This document shows, one piece after another, positions 7,642 through 13,971 of a stretch of 14,743 nucleotides of DNA. The stretch covers positions 1 through 14,743 of the forward strand of contig JANWJO010000071.1 of NCBI GenBank assembly GCA_025449435.1. The letters run 5' to 3'. A program made the position numbers and the translations under genes. The stretch is from Chloroflexota bacterium. Its GTDB lineage: Bacteria; Chloroflexota; UBA4733. Every line of letters starts with the position of its first letter. Positions within the stretch are counted from its first letter, which is position 1. The notes under the pieces are model-generated. The model saw nothing but the letters and a program-made list of their open reading frames with translations. It was not told the origin of the DNA and ran no database searches.

Positions 7642-8115
7642 GTGCGTGTGTTGTGCTGCTGCGACGGTGAGGACACGGCGGCGCTCATCCAGCAGGTGCT
7701 CGTGCTCCTGCCCACCGTGGATGAACTGGTGTTTGCCTACTGTGTTGACCTTGGCCACCACGACGACATGCATCTCGCGCAAAGCGGCATCCTGGGTCAC
7801 TTGCATCTGGGTGAAAGCCATAGCCAGGCGCTAACAGCTGCCGAGGAGCAGCACGCTCACACCGTGCTCGCTGACGCGGGTCAGGCTGCTACCACTGCAG
7901 GCTATCGCGGCAAGCAGCAGACCGTGCTCTTGCACGGCCGGCCCGGCCACGAACTCTGCCGGGCGATGGCAGACACTCACGCTGAAGTTGCAACACTGTT
8001 TCCACGCCCGCCGTCGCGACAGGCGCCAGCAGGTCCGCACTCGCTGGGGCACACCGCGCGGTTTGTAGTGGATCATGCCCCGTGCGCGGTATTGCTCTTG
8101 CGTGGGGGGTCGTAA
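7642..8115 (+). CDS. Universal stress protein (UspA) family, degenerate
   Basis: This 157-residue protein has a GTG start with GGAGGG (7627-7632) nine bases upstream. The N-terminal strand MRVLCCCDGEDTAALIQQVL and the end GHTARFVVDHAPCAVLLLR (136-154) match the two ends of a UspA domain, where the usual ending is GSV-R-V--HAPCPVLVV-R. The normal 'VVG-R' strand and nucleotide-binding glycine pattern (G-2x-G-9x-G-S/T) before it are replaced by ATLFPRPPSRQAPAG, so ATP binding is doubtful. It may be the third gene of the sulfatase-permease unit, with a spacer of 68 bases. Stop and end pattern are intact, so it looks like a diverged working gene and not a pseudogene. Confidence 0.7.
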   Translation: MRVLCCCDGEDTAALIQQVLVLLPTVDELVFAYCVDLGHHDDMHLAQSGILGHLHLGESHSQALTAAEEQHAHTVLADAGQAATTAGYRGKQQTVLLHGRPGHELCRAMADTHAEVATLFPRPPSRQAPAGPHSLGHTARFVVDHAPCAVLLLRGGS

Positions 8116-8130
8116 ACAGCCCCATCCCCC

Positions 8131-8162
8131 TGCCCAAAGGGCATCCGCCCCGGTTTCCGGGG
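8131..8162. terminator. Double-hairpin, bidirectional terminator candidate
   Basis: Two perfect hairpins in tandem, TGCCC-AAA-GGGCA (8131-8143) and CCCCGG-TTT-CCGGGG (8148-8162), sit in the 65-bp gap between two convergent stop codons (8115 and 8181). Location and symmetry suit a terminator serving both strands, though neither side has a T-run. The first hairpin differs from the one at 510-522 only in its loop. Confidence 0.5.
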
Positions 8163-8180
8163 AAGGGTGTAACCACGAAC

Positions 8181-8921
8181 CTACAGCGGCCGGTACCAGA
8201 TGTTGCGGTAGCGCACCGGGTTGCCGTGGTCTTGCAGCTTGAGTGGGCCCACAGGCGCATGGACTGTCCAGGGCACGACGACCTTGTGTGACGTGGGCCC
8301 GACGAGCTCGCGGTGGTTGTGTACCAACACGCCATTGAAGAGCATGGTCAGGTAGGCCGGTGCGTGAAACTCGCCACCCCTGAACTGCGGCGCGGTCCAG
8401 ATGATGTCGTAGACGTTCCACTCTCCCGGCTTGCGACAGGCGTTGACTAGCGGTGGGTACTCCCCATAGATCGCGGCGGCGGTGCCGTCCGCGTAGGTTG
8501 GATTGTCATAACAATCGAGTACCTGGATTTCGTAGGTGCCCATCAAGAACACGCCGCTATTGCCGCGGCCCTGGCTGTCGCCCACAACGTGGGCAGGTGG
8601 CGACCACTCCACGTGTAACTGGCAGTCGCCAAACTCGATCTTGCTGGTGATGTCGCCGGTGCGCGCCACCACCTCCATGTAACCGTGCTCGAGTTTCCAG
8701 GCGGCCGGGCCACCATCGCGACCGATCCAGCCATTCAAGTTGGAGCCATCGAACAGCACCACGGCGTCGGCCGGTGGTGCGCCAGGCGCAGCCTGCGAGC
8801 TTTCGCTGCCAGGCGTCACGATGCGCGGCTGCGGCCGTTTGCCGTCGTGTACGCGATACGCGGAGCCGGGAATGTAGGGAGTGTCGTCGTAGCCGACGGG
8901 AGCTTGCGTATGGCTGGCCAT
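8181..8921 (-). CDS. DUF1080 (3-keto-disaccharide hydrolase-like) protein
   Basis: This 246-residue protein consists of a short N-terminal tail typical of the group (YDDTPYIPGSAYRVHDGKRP, 11-30), an Ala/Pro-rich linker (about 40-52) and one DUF1080 domain (about 54-246). Domain landmarks are VLFDGSNLNGW, GDITSKIEFGDCQLHVEW (89-106), GRGNSGVFLMGTYEIQVLD (118-136), TYADGTAAAIYG, LVNACRKPGEWNVYDI, NGVLVHNH and the end GPLKLQDHGNPVRYRNIWYR. The domain has a concanavalin-like jelly-roll fold, and some members hydrolyse 3-keto-glycosides. No signal peptide or lipobox is visible, unlike many relatives, so it may act in the cytoplasm. A GAGGAG lies about 10 bases before the ATG. It is convergent with the USP gene. 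Family certain; substrate not shown. Confidence 0.9.
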   Translation of the reverse strand: MASHTQAPVGYDDTPYIPGSAYRVHDGKRPQPRIVTPGSESSQAAPGAPPADAVVLFDGSNLNGWIGRDGGPAAWKLEHGYMEVVARTGDITSKIEFGDCQLHVEWSPPAHVVGDSQGRGNSGVFLMGTYEIQVLDCYDNPTYADGTAAAIYGEYPPLVNACRKPGEWNVYDIIWTAPQFRGGEFHAPAYLTMLFNGVLVHNHRELVGPTSHKVVVPWTVHAPVGPLKLQDHGNPVRYRNIWYRPL

Positions 8922-9014
8922 TTCTGGTCTTCTCCTCTTCCTTCGTCTGGAACTGCACGAGCCCCTGCCTGCACCCCAGGGTGCGTGCGCACAGCGGCGG
9001 GAGCGCTTGCGCCT

Positions 9015-9043
9015 ATGATACGCGCTTGCTGCGCTCGTGTCGT
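9015..9043 (-). promoter_or_regulatory. Possible sigma-70-like promoter for DUF1080
   Basis: On the minus strand ACGACA (9038-9043) and TATCAT (9015-9020) are spaced by 17 bases. They lie about 95 bases before the DUF1080 start. The -10 is good and the -35 only partial. If used, DUF1080 is transcribed separately from the small membrane gene behind it. A small hairpin (GCACC/GGTGC, 8971-8984) lies in the resulting leader. Confidence 0.28.
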
Positions 9044-9063
9044 GGAGGGGCAGCGGGCCGCCG

Positions 9064-9297
9064 TCAGCGATTGCCTGGTGCGACCAGGATAAAGCCGAAC
9101 ACGAGGCACAGTACGCCGAGCGCTGTGAAGCCGTAGATCAAGAGGTCGGACGGCCGGCGCTGTGGCCACGCAGCCTGCCGGCGAATGACGTCGACGAGGT
9201 ACAACATCAACTGGAATCCCGCGATGGAGCAGATCAACAACCCTACCGCCACGAGCGCCGAGCCCTCCGGTACGTAGTTAACTGCTGTCGTGGACAC
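9064..9297 (-). CDS. Small two-helix membrane protein, unknown
   Basis: This 77-residue protein starts at GTG with AGGAGG five bases upstream, one of the strongest ribosome binding sites in the window. Two hydrophobic segments (about 13-35, ALVAVGLLICSIAGFQLMLYLV, and about 52-72, LLIYGFTALGVLCLVFGFIL) flank a basic loop VIRRQAAWPQRRPSD. The loop probably lies inside the cell with both ends outside. I do not recognise the family. It is divergent from the SpoIID-domain gene and 142 bases before DUF1080 on the same strand. Coding is supported by the ribosome binding site and the clean helix pattern. Confidence 0.65.
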   Translation of the reverse strand: MSTTAVNYVPEGSALVAVGLLICSIAGFQLMLYLVDVIRRQAAWPQRRPSDLLIYGFTALGVLCLVFGFILVAPGNR

Positions 9298-9425
9298 CCA
9301 ATCCTCCTACCGGTACCGTACCTGGCCGTTTCTACGTTACCCCATACAGTGCAACGAGTCATGCTGAGCGCGGCACCTGCGGCCGGTCCGCGGACCATCC
9401 TAAGCAGTTGTGAGGGGAACTATAG
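9298..9425. promoter_or_regulatory. Divergent spacer with short palindrome
   Basis: This 128-bp spacer lies between two diverging genes. It contains GGTACCGTACC at 9312-9322, an inverted repeat (GGTAC-N-GTACC) next to the small membrane gene's ribosome binding site, which could be an operator. No convincing promoter boxes were found on either strand. Confidence 0.25.
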
Positions 9426-10421
9426 TTGGCAGGCTGGAGTGGCGCCGTCGCCATGCTGACGGGCCTGGTGATGTCGCTCATGCCCGTGCCACCGACCTAC
9501 GCCACTTACACCGTGCCGCTCGCGCCCACCGAGCAGTTCGAGTTCCTTGGGCACGGCGCCGGCCACGGAGTAGGGATGAGCCAGTGGGGAGCTCGGGGCA
9601 GGGCCCTCGCGGGCCAGCCAGCCACACAGATCGTCGCTGCCTATTACCCGGGGGCGACGTTGGTGACGCAAGGAGATGATAGCCAGCCCATTCGCGTGCT
9701 ACTCACCACCGGCAAGGTGCAATCATTCCCCATGAAAACCTATCTGGCCAGCGTGGTGGCTTCAGAGATGCCGTCCAACTGGCCGGTCGCCGCGCTGGAA
9801 GCGCAAGCCATCGCCAGCCGGACGTATGCCCGCTGGGAGTCGGACCCCACCAAACCGTATGACGTCACGAGCACGGTGAGCACACAGGTGTTCGGGCAGC
9901 CCGCCGTGCCCAGCACCATCGCCGCTGTCCAGGCTACGGCGGGCCAGGTGCTCACCGATGGCACCTGGGTGATCCCCGCGTACTATCACTCTTGCTCGCC
10001 CTACCGTACCGACAGCAACGCGGCGGTGTGGCCCAATCAGCAACCCGACCCGTACCTGTCTGGCATCGACGACCGTGATGCCGCTGGCGTGCCCTATGCT
10101 GATGCGTGTCCATCGATGAGCTGGCAAGCTGGACCATTTAGTGTCACCGACTTCAGCGCGATCCTGAATGCCGATCCGCGCACCACAGTGGGCCAGGTGC
10201 AGACGCTGCTGTTTGGCACGCTGAGCCCCGGCGGCCGCTGGGAAACGATCACCATCCAGGGCGATAAAGGGTCCAAGACGGTTGACCTCTCGGTGTTCCG
10301 GGAAGTCATGAACAAGAGCGCTAAGCCGGGTCATGTGATCAGCAGTGCGAACTTTCAGATCGTCACCGTAGCGCCGGCCGTGCCGGGAACCCCACCGCCT
10401 GCCATCTCGTTCATACAGTAG
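9426..10421 (+). CDS. Secreted SpoIID/LytB-domain protein
   Basis: This 331-residue protein starts at TTG with AGGGG eight bases upstream; an ATG at 9453 is a weaker alternative. A hydrophobic signal (about 7-26, ending TYA) suggests export. FLGHGAGHGVGMSQWGARGRA (40-60) and YYPGATL (73-79) come first. The SpoIID core follows: KTYLASVVASEMPSNWPVAALEAQAIASRTYA (104-135) with Glu114 at the position of the glutamate needed by SpoIID peptidoglycan lytic transglycosylase. AYYHSCSPYRT and the C-terminal domain complete it. In Bacillus SpoIID the glycine/histidine motif comes near the end; this order is the arrangement of non-sporulation members. The likely role is cell-wall stem cleavage outside the membrane. 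No sporulation genes are nearby. Confidence 0.87.
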   Translation: MAGWSGAVAMLTGLVMSLMPVPPTYATYTVPLAPTEQFEFLGHGAGHGVGMSQWGARGRALAGQPATQIVAAYYPGATLVTQGDDSQPIRVLLTTGKVQSFPMKTYLASVVASEMPSNWPVAALEAQAIASRTYARWESDPTKPYDVTSTVSTQVFGQPAVPSTIAAVQATAGQVLTDGTWVIPAYYHSCSPYRTDSNAAVWPNQQPDPYLSGIDDRDAAGVPYADACPSMSWQAGPFSVTDFSAILNADPRTTVGQVQTLLFGTLSPGGRWETITIQGDKGSKTVDLSVFREVMNKSAKPGHVISSANFQIVTVAPAVPGTPPPAISFIQ

Positions 10422-10520
10422 CGGCCGCGCACGCTGTGCCGGATGCTACAACTAACATGGACGCATACCACGTAGCGGCACAGGCATGGACGGCGTCCGC
10501 AGTACCATTGGAGAGACGGC

Positions 10521-11366
10521 ATGCTGTTCGGTTTCAACCCACGGCTCACGCCGGTAAACCGGCGGCATATGGTGCAGCAACTACGTGCGGCCATCGAGGT
10601 GGCGCGCGAGTTTCGCCTAGGTACCATCGAGTTCACCTGCACCGAAGCCATGTTTGCCCTGGGCTTGCCTACGGTGTTCGGCGGGGAGTTTCTCGAAACG
10701 CTCATGGCCACCAAGGACCTGCGCTTACACCTGCACCTATTCTACGGCCACTACTCGGTGGACGAGGTGGCCATCTGCGACACGCACGCCGGAGCGCGCG
10801 CCCTGTATCTGCGCCGGCTCATCCAGGTGATTGAGTACTTCGAGCACAACCGGCCCATCGACCTGTACGTCATCCATAGCGGGCCGCGCATCGTGGAGAC
10901 CGAGCGTCACCTCGAGGCGCTGATCAAGAGCCTTGATGTCATGCGCGCCCTCTACCCCGACACGCGCCTGGCCATCGAGAATGGGCGTCCAGGTACCGTG
11001 CTCGAGTTGCCCGACGAACTATTGCTCCTGCTCAAGAGCTATCCCGATGTAGAGTTTGTGTTTGACACAGGCTTGGCCTTCCAGGCGGTGGGCTACAATC
11101 GCGAACTGTACACCGGATTCATGCGGGCACTGGACCACTTCAGTGAGCGTCTGGCCGAGATTCACTGGAACAACACAGCGCCGGGAGTCCACCCCGACAG
11201 GCCGTTGCACCTCCCGCTGGAACGTGGCATCGACCTGGAATTGGTAGCGCGCGAGATCGGCCGCAACCCACGAGCGGTCCACCTGATCGAGACGATTTGC
11301 ACACCGGTACCCGATGAACTGGCGCGGGATCAGCGTGCGCTGTGGAGCGCCCTCACAGCGGCCTAG
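10521..11366 (+). CDS. Xylose-isomerase-like TIM-barrel protein
   Basis: This 281-residue protein matches the AP-endonuclease-2/xylose-isomerase-like fold in length and strand pattern. The ATG has GGAGAG upstream. Candidate metal ligands fall at the ends of successive strands: Glu37 in TIEFT, His119 in LYVIHSG, Glu153 in AIENG, Asp182 in VFDTG, His215 in EIHWNN and Glu257 in LIETI. Members isomerise or epimerise sugars, or act as endonuclease IV. The order and spacing suggest a sugar isomerase/epimerase type, and the short length excludes classical xylose isomerase. No signal peptide is seen, so it is cytoplasmic. It stands between a SpoIID-domain gene and an S41 gene, which tells little about its substrate. 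Confidence 0.82.
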   Translation: MLFGFNPRLTPVNRRHMVQQLRAAIEVAREFRLGTIEFTCTEAMFALGLPTVFGGEFLETLMATKDLRLHLHLFYGHYSVDEVAICDTHAGARALYLRRLIQVIEYFEHNRPIDLYVIHSGPRIVETERHLEALIKSLDVMRALYPDTRLAIENGRPGTVLELPDELLLLLKSYPDVEFVFDTGLAFQAVGYNRELYTGFMRALDHFSERLAEIHWNNTAPGVHPDRPLHLPLERGIDLELVAREIGRNPRAVHLIETICTPVPDELARDQRALWSALTAA

Positions 11367-11468
11367 CGCAGACTGGCACCGTAATTTGGAAATATGTCTC
11401 ATAACCTGCCCCGCGCGATAGGGCACGATGACGCGAATGCGAGCGGCGGCAAAAAGGAAAGGCGTACG

Positions 11469-13616
11469 ATGCGCCGGGCGCCTGCTGTGATCACCACGAG
11501 CTGCCGTGCCGTGCCGTGGCGCGGGGCGCTGATGCTGCTCCTTGCGTGCGCTATCGTGCTGGCGGCGTGCGCGGTGCCCAGCCAGCCAGCCGAGTCCAGC
11601 CCAACCGCTGCGAGCGCCGTTGCAAACACCTCGTCCACCAGCGCTGTGCGGGTTGGCGATATTACCAGCCAGGCCACCGGCGCCACCACCAGCGCAGCGA
11701 CCGGTGTCAGTTCAGTGGCAGGAACAGGTACGCAAAGCACGGCCGGCCCTACACCAACTCCTGGTCCGCTCCCGGCGACAGCGACACCAACGGCCGACGC
11801 CTCGCTGGCCGTCGTGCAGCAAACGTTCCTGCTGATGATGGACAAATTTTTCAAGCCAGTCACCTCGCAAGCCTTGCTGTCGGCAGCCTGGCAAGGGGCG
11901 GTGCAAGAGGCACGCAGCGAGGGCGTCAGCACCGCTCCGCAGCGCCCTACCCTCACCGGCGACCCACAGGCGGATATGGCGGCCTACGCGCAGCAGTATG
12001 AGGCGCTGGTGAAGCCGCTGTCTGGCGACCACCAGCAGATCGCCTTTGCCGCTGCCGATGCCATCACCCAGAGCGTAAACGAGCGCCACACCTACTTTCT
12101 CACCCCGTCACAAGTGCAGCAGTTCACGGCGAGTTCCTCGGGCCAGAGCGGGTTGGTGGGCATCGGCGTGCAACTCGCCCAAGGGCAGAACGGGTTTCTG
12201 GTGGCAGACATCTTCCCGGATAGCCCGGCACAAAAGGGCGGCATGCAGCTCGGCGACGCCATCACGGCCGTCAACGGCCAGAACGTGCGCAACGCCAGCC
12301 TGGCCGAGTTGTCGGCTGCGCTGCGCGGCCAGGAGGGCACCACCGTCAAGCTCGACGTGAGCCATGCAGACGGGAGCAAAGCGACACTCACCCTCACCCG
12401 GGCCCAGGTGTACGAGCCGCTACTGGAGAGCCGCGTGCTGACGCCAGGCGTATGCTACGTCCGCCTGCACCAGTTCCCCATGGCCGATCAGCTGCTACCT
12501 GATGGCAACACCATCATCCAGGACCTCGATGCCGACCTCACGGCGTGCCAGCAAGCGCAGGTAAAGGGATGGGTGCTGGACTTGCGCGGCAACCCGGGCG
12601 GCGCCGATGTAGACCGCTTTACGTCGCGCTTCATCGCCCAAGGGGTAATTGCCACTTCACGCGATCGCCTGAACGCTCGCTATGAGATGGCGCCTGAGGG
12701 ACACCTGTTCCCGCAACAGCTTCCCTTAGCCGTGCTGGTGGATAGCCGCTCGGGCTCTTCTTCCGAAATTCTCGCCTCAGCCGTGCAAGACTTGCATCGC
12801 GGCATCGTAGTGGGCACGCATAGCGCCGGCGTCGTCAATGGCACGGAACTCATCCCGTTACCACTGAACGCCATGCTCGGCGTAGCCGTCAACCAGCTAT
12901 TCCGTGGCGCCACCGATACGCCACTGGATGGCACTGGCGTGACGCCGGATGTCCAGGTCAGCTACTTGCCCCCCACCGCGAGCGACCTCGCCCAGGGCCT
13001 CGATAGCCAGATCTCCCGCGCCGTGCAGGAGGTGCTCAGCCTACAGTACACGCCAGCAGCGGCCACGCCGGTGGCCAGCGCGATGCTCTCGCCGGCCGTA
13101 CTCCAGCAAACGCTCGACCCGCTCATCCCGGCCGAAGCAGCCGTTCCAGCGACTGGCCAGGCCAAGCGCGTGGACGTACTCATCGACACCATCGAAGCCT
13201 ATGCGTCGGGTAACCCAGACCTGGTGCAAGCGCGCGCGCGCGCACTGCGGCTGGGCTTTCAGGGCGCCATCATTCACCGCTACGGCGCGGTCGATGCGCC
13301 CGACTACACGGTGGCGATAAGCCTGTACGCCAGCGCGGACGGCGCCATCGCTGACATGGACCGCATCTACCAGCCCGGCGAAGCGCAAAATCCTAACGAG
13401 GACATCACGGTGCAGTCACCGGTCCAGTTGGGCGATGAAACCGCGTTCCGCATTGGCACCGGCCCCAACGCCGGCACGGTCACGCTCAACTGGCGGCACG
13501 GCCGGGTGCTGCTGCAGATCGAGCACGATGGTACGGCCGGGGAGGTGCCCGCCGACGCGCTGGCCACGCTGGCCAAAGCCATCGACGCGCAGTATGCACA
13601 GCACCCGGTGCCATAA
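11469..13616 (+). CDS. PDZ-S41 peptidase-like lipoprotein
   Basis: The preferred start is the ATG at 11469 behind a purine-rich AAAAAGGAAAGG, giving 715 residues. A lipoprotein signal ends with lipobox LAAC (Cys34). A Ser/Thr/Ala/Pro-rich linker follows (about 36-112), then a helical segment and a PDZ domain (about 228-315, GLVGIGVQL, SPAQKGGMQLGDAITAVNGQ). The S41 core spans about 327-497: GWVLDLRGNPGG, then DSRSGSSSEILASAVQD with Ser430 at the nucleophile position. The usual lysine (GKG) is replaced in THSAGVVNG, where Val455 stands. The last ~170 residues form an extra domain with DTIEAY, GFQGAIIHRYG and ADMDRIYQPGEAQNP that I cannot assign. It may be a peptidase with altered catalysis or a binding-only homologue. 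It is probably tethered to the outer face of the membrane. Confidence 0.85.
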   Translation: MRRAPAVITTSCRAVPWRGALMLLLACAIVLAACAVPSQPAESSPTAASAVANTSSTSAVRVGDITSQATGATTSAATGVSSVAGTGTQSTAGPTPTPGPLPATATPTADASLAVVQQTFLLMMDKFFKPVTSQALLSAAWQGAVQEARSEGVSTAPQRPTLTGDPQADMAAYAQQYEALVKPLSGDHQQIAFAAADAITQSVNERHTYFLTPSQVQQFTASSSGQSGLVGIGVQLAQGQNGFLVADIFPDSPAQKGGMQLGDAITAVNGQNVRNASLAELSAALRGQEGTTVKLDVSHADGSKATLTLTRAQVYEPLLESRVLTPGVCYVRLHQFPMADQLLPDGNTIIQDLDADLTACQQAQVKGWVLDLRGNPGGADVDRFTSRFIAQGVIATSRDRLNARYEMAPEGHLFPQQLPLAVLVDSRSGSSSEILASAVQDLHRGIVVGTHSAGVVNGTELIPLPLNAMLGVAVNQLFRGATDTPLDGTGVTPDVQVSYLPPTASDLAQGLDSQISRAVQEVLSLQYTPAAATPVASAMLSPAVLQQTLDPLIPAEAAVPATGQAKRVDVLIDTIEAYASGNPDLVQARARALRLGFQGAIIHRYGAVDAPDYTVAISLYASADGAIADMDRIYQPGEAQNPNEDITVQSPVQLGDETAFRIGTGPNAGTVTLNWRHGRVLLQIEHDGTAGEVPADALATLAKAIDAQYAQHPVP

Positions 13617-13656
13617 CAGCGGGAGGATTACCGTCACCGAGTAAGAGGGGCTTGAC

Positions 13657-13697
13657 AGCGCTGGGTGCAAGCAGGTTGCCTGCTTGCACCCAGCGCT
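13657..13697 (+). terminator. Perfect 19-bp hairpin after the S41 gene
   Basis: The arms at 13657-13675 and 13679-13697 are perfectly complementary over 19 bp with a three-base TTG loop. They lie 40 bases after the S41 stop. Outside the arms TTG and CAA could extend the pairing past a two-base bulge. The following bases (CAAATCTT) hold no T-run. It is most likely a strong terminator or transcript-end protector, separating the S41 gene from the fibre-like pair. As DNA it could also be a cruciform or binding site. Confidence 0.6.
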
Positions 13698-13737
13698 CAA
13701 ATCTTGGCGGTGTGACACACTGGCACCGGAGGCACTC

Positions 13738-13971
13738 GTGGCTGCCGATTTCTCCCCCACACTCCCTGCTGACGGACTGCCCGACTCGCCTACGCCTCCG
13801 TCGCTCCAGGTGAGTGGCGTGTTTGTGACCAAAGCGCAGTTGCTGGCAGCCTTGCAGCTGTTCTTGCCCCAGCTCGCCGACATTGAGTTGGTTCCCGGTG
13901 ATCGCTTCTTGCTCCACCTGGGCGCTGCACCGGACATCGTTCCCACTCCACTAGAAAGGCTTGTCCCATGA
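13738..13971 (+). CDS. Small 77-residue protein coupled to fibre gene
   Basis: I do not recognise this protein. The GTG at 13738 has CCGGAGG five bases upstream, a much better start than the in-frame ATG at 13684, which lies inside the hairpin arm. A Pro-rich N-terminus (SPTLPADGLPDSPTPPS) is followed by SGVFVTKAQLLAALQLFLPQ, a probable amphipathic helix, and LADIELVPGDRFLLHLG, a probable strand pair. It has no signal peptide or membrane helix. Its TGA overlaps the ATG of the fibre-like gene (ATGA), so the two are translationally coupled and probably work together, for example as an assembly or attachment partner. That role is inference from position alone. Confidence 0.65.
   Translation: MAADFSPTLPADGLPDSPTPPSLQVSGVFVTKAQLLAALQLFLPQLADIELVPGDRFLLHLGAAPDIVPTPLERLVP

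Noticed and set aside
11394..11468. Earlier ATG for the S41 gene
   Set aside because: It would place 25 polar residues before the lipoprotein signal. The ATG at 11469 has the better ribosome binding site and a normal-length signal.
13684..13737. ATG at 13684 as start of the 77-residue protein
   Set aside because: It lies within the right arm of the 19-bp hairpin and has no ribosome binding site; GTG at 13738 has CCGGAGG at good spacing.
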